From assembly GCA_016706365.1 (NCBI GenBank), contig JADJJU010000004.1, positions 1 through 29,486 on the forward strand: DNA of 29,486 bases, in the 5' to 3' direction. Within the stretch, counting starts at the first letter, position 1. Each line of letters starts with the position of its first letter. The notes beneath the pieces were generated by a model. That model searched no databases. It was not told the origin of the DNA and worked only from the letters and a program-made list of their open reading frames with translations. The DNA comes from Saprospiraceae bacterium (GTDB lineage: Bacteria > Bacteroidota > Bacteroidia > Chitinophagales > Saprospiraceae). Below are positions 1 to 9,210 of this stretch, one piece after another. The position numbers were made by a program, and so were the translations under genes.

Positions 1-133
1 AATTGGACAGCAGTAAATATGTGTGAATTTTAAATAATTTGATTAACTTTGCAATGGAATATGTTCCAATTACGTCTCCATAAAGACAATTTTGAAGATT
101 GCCCGTAGAGGCCTGCTAAAGCTTGCCTGAATG

Positions 134-355
134 TTATGCGTATAAGAAAATCATCACTAATATCATTGGGAGTACCATTGTCATTACAAGCACCAGGACT
201 GCCTTGAAAATTGTACTGTAAGCTAGTGCCATGACTTTATTAGTAGTTTTTGTTTCCACTTTTGAAACTGTCCTCCAGGATTCTTCCGGTATAAAATGAT
301 AGGTATAAGCTAATAAAGGAAGGTAAAGTACAAGGAGGAGAAGAGCTGTTTTCAT
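134..355 (-). CDS. Possible small two-span membrane protein
   Basis: I do not recognise this gene. An open frame of about 73 codons starts at an internal ATG (MKTALLLLVLYLPLLAYTYH) and ends at a TAA. It has a hydrophobic N-terminal segment (about residues 3-17), a short polar middle rich in Lys, Thr and Ser, and a second hydrophobic segment near the C-terminus (VLVLVMTMVLPMILVMIFLY). This pattern suggests either a two-span inner-membrane peptide or a signal peptide plus one anchor. The frame also extends 17 codons upstream to another ATG, but that extension looks like chance. No ribosome-binding site or promoter stands out. It lies downstream of the CotH locus on the same strand. It could be a chance hydrophobic frame in AT-rich DNA. 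Confidence 0.35.
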   Translation of the reverse strand: MKTALLLLVLYLPLLAYTYHFIPEESWRTVSKVETKTTNKVMALAYSTIFKAVLVLVMTMVLPMILVMIFLYA

Positions 356-686
356 GTATTTGATGTTAAAAGGGTGATAGCTAAGATGAAGCATCAGATA
401 TGCCATTATAAAATATCATGATATAAAGATAGATTGTCTCGTGTCTCAAACATTCTCCAAGACTAAATTACACAGTGTAATCAACTTGCAAGAAGATTAT
501 TAAAAACAGAGCCGGGGTGGGCTTAAAAATTTAATAGATGAATAAACTCCACATTAGTAATCACAAAATTATTGCAACAATATTTCATGATTACCACGTA
601 AAATAAATCCCAAATTCAGATAAAAATGATAGAGGATATTTGAGGAGAATAATATTTAGAAAAAGATGAAATGGCAGACTATTCCC
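356..686. other. Gene-free gap, AT-rich
   Basis: This AT-rich spacer lies between the end of the CotH-type gene and the small membrane frame. I see no coding signature on either strand, no strong hairpin followed by a T-run, and no RNA gene. Confidence 0.5.
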
Positions 687-2617
687 TCACTTTTCCCCAG
701 CTGGAATAGTAATCATATCGTTTTTGGCAGTTTTTAAGGTGCAATAATATATTCCTTCTCTGCAGGAGCTTGACTCCAATCAGATTTGCAGATTTGCTTT
801 TTATCAGTCCTTCAGCCGTTTGAGAAGGTACAGCCTTACCCTGAAGTGTCAAAGTAATTGCAATAAAAATTGGGTCAATGACCCCCTTTTAAATCTGAAC
901 ATAGAAGAATTTCCAGTATTGGGATTGGAAAGGGGCCCAGCTTGTATTTTCGGGCCATACTCTGTGATACCGGTGTTAGTACCAATGACACTTTCAGTAT
1001 AGAAGCCAGTCCCTCAACATATCTCGCTTTGTCCTGATTCCTGTGTAATCAGGTGCCAGTGTAGTAATATTTCCATTGAGGCTGCACATGTAGTTTTATT
1101 CAGAGGCGTCTTAAGGGAGCTTAATATTGTCAAAGGTTTGGAAGTGAAGGATTATTTTGTTCTTTCATATTCAATTGGATTTCCGGCATCGTTGTTATAT
1201 CACCAGAGGCTCATTCAGAGCAGTTCAAACACAAATCCATCAAGAAAGAATGGCTGTTAAATTTTTACCAATTTCAAATCTATATCAATCTGTGTCTTCA
1301 ACCGAAGCAAGATCTCGCTTCCCAGCGAACAAATTCGCCTCAGGGTTTGGGTACGGCAGTTTTTTGACCGGAAGATTAATAAAATAAACGCACTTTCCAT
1401 GGATGCTCTTATTATCTTCAGACACCCCATCAGTTTCAGAGTCCAGTAGAATTGAATTTACCTTTACTTTACTAATGCAATTTGTTCTACATCCAGCGTA
1501 ATGGTGTATCTCACTCCAACATCAAAATAGTTGTTGGGCACGAATTCTCATCGGTTTCGGGTTCTTAACAGGGTACAAATCTTCATTACATTTACCTGTC
1601 CCTGCCAGTATGCCATTTGCGGTTCTACTCTCCATCTGTCGATGTGCTCCAGCCATTTCCGGTTTCATACTGGTTTTTCAGTGAATCCAGCAGAGAGAGC
1701 AGTCTGTCTTTGCAGCAGAATGTGGTATTGAGATGGTCCACAAATCTGGAGATGAAATCAGATTTAAACTGAAAGTTCTTCATCAGATTCCTAAGCATAG
1801 CAGTACTCCATTGAGGATTAGAGCCAGCGGACCATTGGGCTCAAGTGCAGTTCTCGAGTGTTTGATAGAAAGGCATTGTTCTCACCATGTTTAAAGAGCT
1901 GAGTTACGGACGCTGGTGAAATTGGGCCCGAATCCGAAATCCATGCCGAAAACCAACCAGCGACAGCGTCCGTCCGTTGGATGAGCTTCCGGGTGAAAAG
2001 GTTCCATCTAAATATTTCCGGCATTCCGTATTGTTGCCGGAAGCCGGTCTGTATTTCGGGCAAATATATTGAGGACCTGATAATCAATGAGGTATCAACA
2101 ATATCCATGAGTTCTTTTTGCTCACAGCCTTACATGAGTAATTGGGCTTACGGAATACAGGATGCCGTGATCCATTCTTCTCTGTAAGGATTACTGGTCC
2201 CTACATTGTTGTAAGATTTAGAAATAACTATTTGAAGCATCGTTCCAATGGACCCAGGGTCAAAGATCCGCTATAAAGGTTGCTGCTCCGATTAGGCTCC
2301 GATCCGTCAATGTAGTAAATACTTGAGCCTGGAAGAAGAAATGTTCAAGTCAGAATAGAATCTGAGATACGTTGAAGTTGAGAGAAGATCGGATTATTCA
2401 CCTGGGAATGCAGTAAACCGGTTTTAACAAACACAGAATCGAAATATTTTGATGGATCCTCTAGTGTTGAACACCTTAAGGTGGAGTATTCTAATTTCCC
2501 TTTCATGTGATTGGAGGCGTATTTCAATAACTGTAAGTCTGTAATATATTGCAAATGTAAAGATTTGATGCACAATGGGAGAAAATCACTAATTTGGGTC
2601 AAAATACCAAGAAACAT
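687..2617 (-). pseudogene. Secreted CotH-kinase protein with T9SS tail, frameshifted and internally shortened
   Basis: Read across several frames, the minus strand gives a chitobiase-type beta-sandwich (NNPIFSQ, then about 20 residues, then SSIYYIDGSEPNRSSNLYSG; about 2240-2410). The second half of a CotH domain follows: ELMDIVDTS..LIDYQVLNIFARNTD (about 2030-2120), a W-LVF-MDFGFG stretch matching the DxDxG metal-site region (about 1910-1950), and the helical tail MLRNLMKNFQFKSDFISRFV with DHLNTTF (about 1690-1800). Next come YTITLDV and KVKVNSI (about 1430-1510). The C-terminus is a T9SS type-A tail: SNPNTGN, ITL.DTSGKAV, then GIYYCTLKTAKNDMITIPAG and a stop at 687. CotH proteins are protein-kinase-like enzymes; in Bacteroidota they occur as secreted multidomain proteins. 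Only about 120 bases separate the chitobiase-type domain from ELMDIVDT, so the first CotH half is missing. No N-terminal signal peptide was found. Some breaks look like homopolymer errors, but the missing half does not. Confidence 0.72.
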
Positions 2618-2641
2618 ATGACTATAAGAGTAGGTATCAAT

Positions 2642-2672
2642 AATAAAAAACCGCTGAACAAATCAGCCGCCT
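2642..2672 (-). terminator. Rho-independent terminator of decayed copy A
   Basis: On the minus strand GGCGGCTGA, a short loop and TCAGCGG are followed by a run of six T. One bulged base interrupts the stem. It closely matches the terminator after copy B at 5338-5366, so the duplication that produced the two paralogues included the terminator. Confidence 0.7.
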
Positions 2673-2693
2673 TTTACTATTAAGCATTTATGG

Positions 2694-2726
2694 GCCTGAT
2701 AGTTTTTGAAAAGAAACTAGTCAGGC
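2694..2726. repeat. Inverted repeat, possible hairpin
   Basis: GCCTGATAGTTT (2694-2705) pairs with AAACTAGTCAGGC (2714-2726), with one bulged G and an 8-base spacer. It lies between the decayed T9SS tail of copy A and its terminator. No such hairpin is visible at the equivalent place in copy B, so it appears specific to copy A. Confidence 0.5.
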
Positions 2727-2729
2727 GAA

Positions 2730-4782
2730 TTAAGTTTATTTATTTAGCATTACTCCTTCGTCATCCGGTAATCCTACTGAGTTTCCAATTTTATAAAATA
2801 CATCCCCGCAGAATAGACATCCCAGGGCTACTCCGTTTGAGTATTCAAAGATTTCGTCCAATTAGATCATTTAATTAAAGTTCCTTCCAGGCTTTACAGT
2901 TCAGTCCTTACATTTTTGCCAATGTATTCTCTAGGATCGATATTACTTCTCCCAGTAATGAGATTAGGATAAACGTTAAAAGTACGGTTTAACTCAGATC
3001 ACTCCATCGTTAAATTGAGGACGACTGTCAGGCGGTGGTTGCAGAAGAAACAACACTCACGCAATTTGTTGCAGTAAATCGACAACGGGCATATACGGTG
3101 AAAGGTGTACTTGTATATACCGGCGGTGTAGTACTCCAGCGGCCATTTACTGTAAGTGCATATTCAACATTCGAGACCTGATGCACGGCCACTGGCCAAG
3201 GATGACTCCGCGGGTAGAGGGCAAACGTTGTAAGTATTGTAATAGTTGGTCCTGCAGAAATAACACAACAGATACCAGTGCCTCACGCTGCTCGTTGGAC
3301 TCGACACATTAGTATCTATATACACCGATTTACGGCGCGTCGCGAAATGGTTTGTGGACCAGACTGGCTATACACCGGCACTGTAGTACTCAACTCGCTC
3401 CGCTGTTAGTAGAATATTGCTACTACAGAAACAAGACAGGCATTTGTTTGCCTGACTTACTTAATCCACGGACTGTTTTGATTTGTTGCATTAGCTGTTT
3501 TATTACTTGTGCAGATGGCGCAGCTGAGGCTCAAATCGGACAAGCATCTACATTCTTCCGGGCAAATTGTTAGCCGGACTTACGCAGAAACTCAAACAAG
3601 TAATCGTTGTGTTACGACAACTTGCAAATTACCGTAAATGCTTCACCGTTATAGGCTGGAGCAGTGGTGCTCATGGGCCAGTGAAGTTGCACTAATGCCA
3701 ATCACTGTGCCTGCCGCAACCCTGAAGACAAATAGTTCCTGTGGTGGCCGGGCAAACGTTGTTGGTAATACTGATGGATAGAGCTGAAGGTAATACACAA
3801 CCACGCTGGTGCAATAGTCACCGCTTGAAGGGCTGGACATACTGGTATCAACGTTGCAATTACGGCGTGTCATTTATGGTTAGTGCCGGGACCGGTTTTG
3901 ATTATATGTCGGGCGGGGATACCATCCTTCCACCTCCACTTTGTAAGAATTGTAGTATTGCCCAGACCTACAGGCCGAAAATTCCGTTGGAGCACTTATG
4001 CCTGCACTTACCGCTGGCAGATGGACCACATGAACTATTCAAGCTAGTACACAGGGCAGCGGTAAAGGTCGGACAAGTTCAATAACGGGTCCCACGCAGT
4101 CTGAGCTGTAAATCTAACTATTGTAAAAATTTCCTAAGGGCCTGTTGTTTGCAGTAACAATACCCCCCAAGCAGCACTAAGTTTGTGCCGTAACCCAATG
4201 GACCGCCTCAGTCGCAGAATCGCGTCATTGGTACGTCCGGTACCAGTGAGTCCTGTACTAGCGAATTTCACTAATCAGTGATCCCCTCATATTCCTAAAC
4301 ATGGAGAATCAAATACAATATTTTACACAAAAGCATTGGGGCTGGATCCAATGGGAAACATTAGGATTAATTGTTAAAGTTCCTGCTCTCACCTGCGTTT
4401 TGTGTCCCGACTGTATTATTACAAATGTAGAGCTGCGGTCTGCAGGTGCTACAGAGTACTCAGATAAATGTCGTAACTGGTACTAAGTTACTGCAACTGT
4501 AAGCCAGGCTGCTGTGGCATTGTCCAGGAATTCAGACCGTTAATCCTGTCAATTGCTTATCTACAAAATTCGTTAGCTGGTTGGAATTGATCGGTAACTG
4601 ATTTGTTCTGGCTGGATGTTTTGTAGGCCCGTAAAAACAGCTGTACCTGCGGTATTGGTGTTTGCATTAGGTACTACAATAGGTGTTAAATCTGTACACT
4701 GAGCTGAAAGTGGAATCTCGCAACAGTCAAAAAACAAGGTAAGAAGGGTCTGAAAACTAAGTTTAGAGTAATTGTTAGTCAT
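2730..4782 (-). pseudogene. Decayed secreted repeat protein with T9SS tail (copy A)
   Basis: The N-terminal frame (4573-4782) starts with a signal-peptide-like stretch ending LSAQ, then CTDLTPIVVPNANTNTAG. From about 4090 down to 3000 the DNA aligns by eye with the alternating repeat units of copy B: alpha at about 3785-4090 and 3265-3545, beta at about 3560-3785 and 3000-3265. A T9SS tail follows (about 2745-2990) and then the shared terminator. No long minus-strand frame survives between about 2990 and 4570; substitutions, indels and stops are frequent. This is far more damage than in copy B or in neighbouring housekeeping genes, so I infer a real pseudogene rather than sequencing error alone. 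Its N-terminal part (about 4100-4782) does not resemble that of copy B, so only the 3' two thirds are clearly duplicated. Confidence 0.75.
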
Positions 4783-4941
4783 GCGCTTGAGTTATTTATG
4801 GTTTAAAAATAAAAGTCAGGTTTTGCAGAAGATAACATAATAATCAAATTTCATAGCTAAATTCTGGTTTGTTAAAAAGTTGTGTAATAATTCATACCAG
4901 AACACTTCGCCATTCAATTATATACGAAGGGTGCTTTATAA

Positions 4942-4988
4942 ATTCTCCGGGATTTACAAATTTATAACCTAAGGTTATGGCGGAGAAT
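4942..4988. repeat. Nested inverted repeat
   Basis: The outer arms ATTCTCCG (4942-4949) and CGGAGAAT (4981-4988) are perfect complements. Inside them lies a second palindrome, ATAACCT-A-AGGTTAT (4964-4978). There is no T-run after either arm, so it is not a classical terminator. It could form a cruciform or a folded RNA, or be a REP-type element. Confidence 0.55.
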
Positions 4989-5204
4989 CAGAAATAAGCC
5001 ACATTGATACTGAGTATTAGGAGCATACCTGAATAGCCAGACAAAACTACTTGAAGCCCTATCTATATTACAATTGATATTTATGTTAATATGAGTTTCG
5101 GACTATTCGTAGACCATTATCACTAAATTATCAAACCTGTTTTAGTTTAAAAAAAATGGGTCGCGAGGTTTACAGGAGACCTATTTTTCTTTTATAAATG
5201 GATA

Positions 5205-5222
5205 TTAAAAGGAACTGAAAAA
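5205..5222 (-). terminator. Weak terminator-like hairpin after the orphan T9SS tail
   Basis: Overlapping the TGA of the orphan tail, the minus strand reads AGCTGA, a TTTT loop and TCAGTT (one G-T pair), then TCC and TTTTAATA. It looks like a degraded version of the terminators at 2642 and 5338. Confidence 0.4.
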
Positions 5223-5333
5223 TCAGCTTTTTGTGGGCACGATTCTTTTAGTCACATCCGGCAATCCTTCCGACTTTAATTTCAGAAAATGCATTCCACT
5301 GAAATATTCGTTCATTTGTATGGTTTGCGTGAT
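5223..5333 (-). pseudogene. Orphan T9SS C-terminal tail fragment
   Basis: A 36-codon frame reads QTIQMNEYFSGMHFLKLKSE then GLPDVTKRIVPTKS and a TGA. It matches the last part of the copy B tail (DGYSAGMYFVKLKSAGLPDV then TKRVML) almost residue for residue. It has no start codon or upstream gene of its own: it begins right after the copy B terminator. It is therefore a leftover end of a third paralogue, or the product of a tandem duplication of the tail-plus-terminator module followed by deletion. The TGA directly after the conserved residues probably shows the ancestral stop position. Confidence 0.7.
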
Positions 5334-5336
5334 CTA

Positions 5337-7336
5337 TTATAAAAAAGCCGCTGAAAAAATCAGCGGACCTTTCATATTGTAAAATTCCGGGCTTGTGAGA
5401 TTTATGAAATCACCATGAAGCCTGTTTGAAGTGTTATTAAGCATTACACGCTTTGTAACATCCGGTAATCCGGCAGATTTCAGTTTTACAAAATACATCC
5501 CGGCTGAATATCCATCCAGGGATATTTTTTGTGTATTCTGCTGGATTTCATCCACCTGGATCATCTGCATCAATTTCCCTTCAAGGCTGTAAAGCTCTAT
5601 CTGGACATTTTTGCCGATGTATTCTCTTAACCACCCTCGATATTAACTTCTCCATAAGCTGGATTAGGATAAACATTAAATGTAAGATTGGACTCAATCC
5701 CCACCATTAAATGCTGGACAGATAGTAGGTGCAGTAGTGGCAGAAACAGTTGGGCTCACACAATTGGTTGAAGTATTGCGACAACGGGCATATACAGTAA
5801 ATGGAGTACTTGTGTATGCCGGTGGAGTAGTACTCCAGCGGCCATTCGCTGAACGTGCATATTCTACTACAAATCCCGGACCACAACCAGATGCCGAAAT
5901 AACACCGGAAGTAGAAGGGCAAACGTTATTAATAATCGTGATAACGGGAGCAGCGGAGGTAGCACAATCGGCTGGGGCTGTGGTCACACTGCTGGTTGGG
6001 CTTGATACAGAAGTATCTATGTTACAATTGCAACGAGTCATGATAGTTTGTGCACTTGACTGGCTGTAAGTAGGCACAGTCGTGCTCCAGGTCGATCCAC
6101 CGTTTGTTGAGTATTGTACTGTAGTACCAGACGGGCATTTGTTTGCCTGACCTATGACGCCGGCAATTTAGAGTACAATTGGTATTGCAATAGCTGTTTA
6201 TTACCTGAGCAGGGAGGAGCTGCTGCACGCACATTCGGACAAACAGGGCATATAGTAGGTGCTGTGTTAGCTGAACTTGTTGTACTCAGGCATCCGCTTG
6301 TCGTATTGCGGCAACGTGCAAATACCGTAAATGCCACATTTATTAAGCTGGAAGCTGTAGTAGTCCATGGTCCATTTGATGAGGTAGTATATTCTAAGAC
6401 CGTCCCAGCGCCGCAACCTGGAAGCAACAATGCTCCTGTCGTAGACGGACAAACGTTGTTAGTGATAGTGATGGATGGTGCAGAAGGTAATGGACAACCA
6501 CTTGGTGCCGTTGTCACACTGCTCGAAGGGCTGGAAATATTGGTGTCGATATTGCAATTGCAGCGTGTCATGACAGTTTGTGCCGGGCCGGTTTGATTAT
6601 AAGTCGGTAAGGTTGTGTTCCAGCTTCCACCTCCGTTAGTAGAATATTGTAATGTAGATCCTGTAGGACAAGTTCCCGTCGGAGCTGTGATGGTTCCAGT
6701 AGTTACAGAACAATTTGCACCACATGCACTATTCACTACTGTAACTGCAGGAGCAGCTGCGGTTAATGTTGGGCACATAGGTATGACAATACTTAAATTA
6801 TAATCTATCGATCCCGTAAAAGCTCTGGGTGTGAATGATGTGCCACCAAATGCAACGTTTCCTGTTCTTGCTACATCTGTGAAGAGTGCTACATTAGCAT
6901 CGCTGAAATTCGTCATAGAAACAGTTCCTGTTCCAAAATATCTTATTCCGCCCCCAGCAGTGGTAGCATGCAGATAAAAAGAAGTGGTGGTAGAAGCCGC
7001 AAGGTTAATATTTAAGCTGGCTACATTCAATGGAGCTACTGTTGTAGTACCCGCACTGTTAGTGGTTACAGTGCCTATTAAGGTCCACCCGGCATTTGAA
7101 GCAGTAAAACCTGCATAAGCACCACTCCTGCTGTAAATCTGTACTGTTACACTTGTGCCAGCTGTACTGGAATACATTGTATTAAAACTGGTAACAGTAA
7201 TAGGGCTGGAATTAGTTGTTAACTGTAAAAAACCTCCTGAACCATTATTGGATGTAGGATTGGCAGGAAGATTAATAGCATTTGCCTGGAATAAAAAGCA
7301 AATCATTAATAAAAGTAAAAGTGTAAATTTTTTCAT
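5337..7336 (-). CDS. Secreted repeat protein with T9SS tail (copy B), frameshifted
   Basis: The start is the ATG at 7336 (MKKFTLLLLLMICFLFQANA), a clear Sec signal peptide; an in-frame ATG three codons upstream is less likely. An N-terminal beta-rich domain of about 185 residues, rich in Thr, Ser and Gly, follows. Then come two alternating Cys-containing repeats: alpha (about 90 residues, with MTRCNCNIDT and SSVTTAP) at about 6500-6775 and 5975-6236, and beta (about 83 residues, with NNVCPS, GCG-G--EY, F-ARCRNT and TAPTICP) at about 6238-6497 and 5707-5975. The T9SS tail begins NVYPNPAYGEVNIE (about 5650-5690) and ends GYSAGMYFVKLKS and VTKRVML. Frame breaks lie near 6160-6180, 5690-5700 and 5630. 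The last frame runs into the terminator, so the true stop was probably lost by a single-base change. It is likely a surface-bound or released protein of unknown function. Confidence 0.8.
5338..5366 (-). terminator. Rho-independent terminator of copy B
   Basis: A perfect 7-bp stem on the minus strand (CCGCTGA/TCAGCGG) with a T-rich loop is followed by C and six T. The homologous structure at 2642-2672 carries a bulge. Confidence 0.85.
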
Positions 7337-7619
7337 AAAGTACATTTTATGTGAAGATTAATAGAGATTAAAAACAGGAATATTACCGCTAAATCTAAAA
7401 TTACAAACTCGATACCTAATAAAAAATTTGTGGAACGTTTATTTTTTAACAATAATTACAAATAATAAAATATTAATTAATATTGTAATTTGTAAAGATT
7501 AGAAAATCAATATCAAACTATACAAGATTTAATAAAATTTACGTTACTACTCAGCCCCTTCCCTCTCCAAATTTTACCAGGGTTTTTAAAGGTTAATTAA
7601 CCTGAATTATGCTAAGCGA
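7337..7619. other. AT-rich upstream region of copy B
   Basis: No gene is visible. It holds strongly palindromic AT-rich DNA: AATATTAATTAATATT at 7469-7484 inside outer arms AATTACAA/TTGTAATT (7454-7490), and the 14-base palindrome AGGTTAATTAACCT at 7590-7603. The first lies upstream of the copy B start; the second lies just past the end of the transposase remnant and may belong to its terminus. Confidence 0.5.
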
Positions 7620-7940
7620 CTAAAGGAAATACTTCTTGATTTGATCAAAAATGGGAGTGATTTTGAGGAATACTTTTTTAAGTAAGAAATGATAGGCGCA
7701 CATACTTGTGATTATAATGTTTATAAACCCATGCAAGGGTCTACGTCTGGCGTGTTCGGCACAACAAATATTTTTTAGTTCATCATGAACTGATTCTATG
7801 AGTGCTCTTTTTCAACAAAAAGACTTTATCAATATCTGACAGGTTTTATTTTTTCATATTCTTTTTGAGTTTGTACACCAGATGAATTTCATCGTTTCCG
7901 TGCTTTTTGCTTTTCTCATAGGAAAAATAAGTCATGTGAA
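7620..7940 (-). mobile_element. IS982-like transposase, C-terminal remnant
   Basis: Across frames the minus strand gives MTYFSYEKSKKHGNDEIHLV, a Lys-rich stretch, then SDIDKVFLLKK, RTLIESVHDELKNICCAEHA, RRRPLHGFINIIITSMCAYH and a TAG at 7620. The pattern KR-IIE-V-DELKN---EH-RHR---F--N is, as I recall it, the end of IS982-family DDE transposases, with the catalytic Glu in the IE step. The N-terminal half, including the first two catalytic acids, is absent, and at least two frame breaks occur. It is a dead relic. I could not identify confident terminal inverted repeats. Confidence 0.55.
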
Positions 7941-7985
7941 ATTGGAGCAGCTTGATATTATAAGGATTCCCAATTTTTTATTTTA

Positions 7986-8004
7986 AGGGCGGTCACCCCG
8001 ATTA
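7986..8004 (+). repeat. Short direct repeat, copy 1
   Basis: GGTCACCCCGATTAAATGG contains GTCACCCCGATTA, which recurs in the same orientation at about 8983-8995 on the other side of rluF. GTCACCCC-type blocks can occur at IS21-family ends, but that link is from memory and weak. Confidence 0.4.
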
Positions 8005-8089
8005 AATGGATAATATCATGGAATGTACTTATACATCTCACAGCTTATTTTCATGATTGAATGTTTATTAATGACTCCTTCATTATTTG

Positions 8090-8097
8090 TACTTTTG
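8090..8097 (+). promoter_or_regulatory. Bacteroidota -7 promoter element for rluF
   Basis: TACTTTTG fits the TAnnTTTG consensus of the Bacteroidota primary sigma factor. Only four bases separate it from the first ATG (8102), so transcription would begin at or just before that codon. I see no good -33 TTG at normal spacing. Confidence 0.55.
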
Positions 8098-8101
8098 CCG
8101 C

Positions 8102-8853
8102 ATGAAAGAAGAATCCCTCAAAGCAATGAACAGACCACCAGTCTCAATAAATTTATCAGCGACACTGGCCGCTGTTCCCGTCGTGAAGCCGACAAAATGA
8201 TCGAAGAAGGACGGGTCCTGCTCCAATGGAGTCATCATCAAAAAAAGGCAATCGCGCCGGAGCAGATGACATCGTACTTATTGATGGTGAACCTCTTACA
8301 GCGCAGGACAAGGCTCCGGCCAAATATATAGCATTCAACAAACCTATCGGAATCACTTGTACTACTGATCAGAATATCCCAGGAAACATTATTGATTACA
8401 TACAATATCCAGAGCGGATATTCCCCATAGGCAGATTGGACAAACCCTCAGAAGGACTGATTTTTCTCACCAATGATGGCGACATAGTAAACAAAATTCT
8501 TCGCGCAGGCAATAATCATGAAAAGGAATACCTCGTCAGTGTACACAAGGCCATCACGGAGGAATTCATCCGCAAAATGTCATCTGGTATTCCGATTTTG
8601 GGTACCTATACAAAAAAGTGTAAAGTCGAAAAAAATCAACAATCACAGTTTCAAAATCGTCCTCACTCAGGGCCTCAACCGCCAGATCCGCCGTATGTGC
8701 GATTATTTGGGCTATGAAGTCACCTCGCTGCAGCGCATTCGTATTATGAACATTAAGCTCGAGCCGCTTGAAGCAGGACAATGGAGATTACTGACGGAAG
8801 ATGAAGTGGCCGGACTTCAATATCTGGTGAAAGATTCGAAAAAAACTATTTGA
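8102..8853 (+). CDS. rluF: 23S rRNA pseudouridine synthase RluF, frameshifted
   Basis: The enzyme isomerises uridine to pseudouridine in 23S rRNA (and tRNA-Tyr in E. coli). An S4 RNA-binding domain comes first (SLNKFISDTGRCSRREADKM, then IEEGRV). The catalytic core contains YIAFNKPIGITCT and IFPIGRLDKPSEGLIFLTND, whose GRLD carries the catalytic Asp. The C-terminal part, LTQGLNRQIRRMCDYLGYEV, RIRIMNI and GQWRLLT, is typical of RluF rather than RluB or RsuA. Frame breaks occur near the start, near 8220 and near 8640, the last in an A-run. Length (about 250 residues) fits the family. The ATG at 8126 is an alternative start that would leave a normal 5' leader. It stands alone on the plus strand between two minus-strand blocks. 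Confidence 0.88.
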
Positions 8854-9210
8854 TCCGCAATTGAACTCCCGTTTAGACCGTAATCTCTTATGTCTAACAG
8901 CGAGTTTAGACGTTTATGTAGCCAGAAGTTTAGATCAAATCATGTAATGACATGATTCTAGCTCAGAAAACGATCATTTTGGCGTCACCCCGATTACTTT
9001 TTAATGTGAATATTTCCAATTTAGGTGTACCATAATGCTAACTTGAATTCACTACTCATCGGGGTCGCTCCCTTCCATGGTTCACTTCGTTCCGTCCCCA
9101 CCCCAAAGCATTGGGGATTGGGGACCCGTCGCTGTGCTCCGGCATTCCAGGCAGCTGACGCTGGAAGATGTCCATGAGACAGTAAGATAAAGTTGGGCTT
9201 TTGATCTATC
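8854..9210. other. Intergenic region with inverted repeats, between convergent rluF and rfbA
   Basis: No gene is visible. It holds three GTTTAGA motifs (8871, 8904, 8928) with one inverted GTCTAAC (8892), a perfect 8-bp hairpin AATCATGT-AATG-ACATGATT (8938-8957), the second GTCACCCCGATTA block (about 8983), and a GC-richer stretch with hairpin CCCCAA-AGCA-TTGGGG (about 9104-9119). The GC-rich stretch (about 9055-9180) contrasts with its AT-rich surroundings and looks like an interspersed intergenic repeat. Confidence 0.5.

Larger units (their letters stand above)
4783..5222. other. Gene-free gap between copy A and the orphan T9SS tail
   Basis: I see no gene here. The stretch is AT-rich and holds the nested inverted repeat at 4942-4988 and a weak 7-base inverted repeat (TTCTGGT/ACCAGAA) with a long spacer near 4865-4905. 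No clear TAnnTTTG promoter element for copy A was found. Confidence 0.5.

Noticed and set aside
44..51. TAACTTTG, a possible -7 element at the left edge on the plus strand
   Set aside because: No plus-strand gene follows it; the nearest frames are on the minus strand.
3741..4085. Open frame of 114 codons on the plus strand
   Set aside because: It runs antisense through the decayed alpha and beta repeats of copy A; the matching antisense frames also exist in copy B, where the minus strand clearly codes.
2642..5366. CRISPR-like array from the repeated hairpins and repeats in the left third
   Set aside because: The repeats are long coding units with a shared terminator, not short identical repeats with unique spacers, and no cas gene is present.
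6114..6596. Open frame of 160 codons on the plus strand
   Set aside because: It is a shadow of the minus-strand repeat protein copy B, which has a signal peptide, repeats and a T9SS tail.
8938..8957. AATCATGT/ACATGATT hairpin as the rluF terminator
   Set aside because: The stem is AT-rich and no T-run follows it, so it fits a terminator poorly; it is kept only as part of the spacer description.
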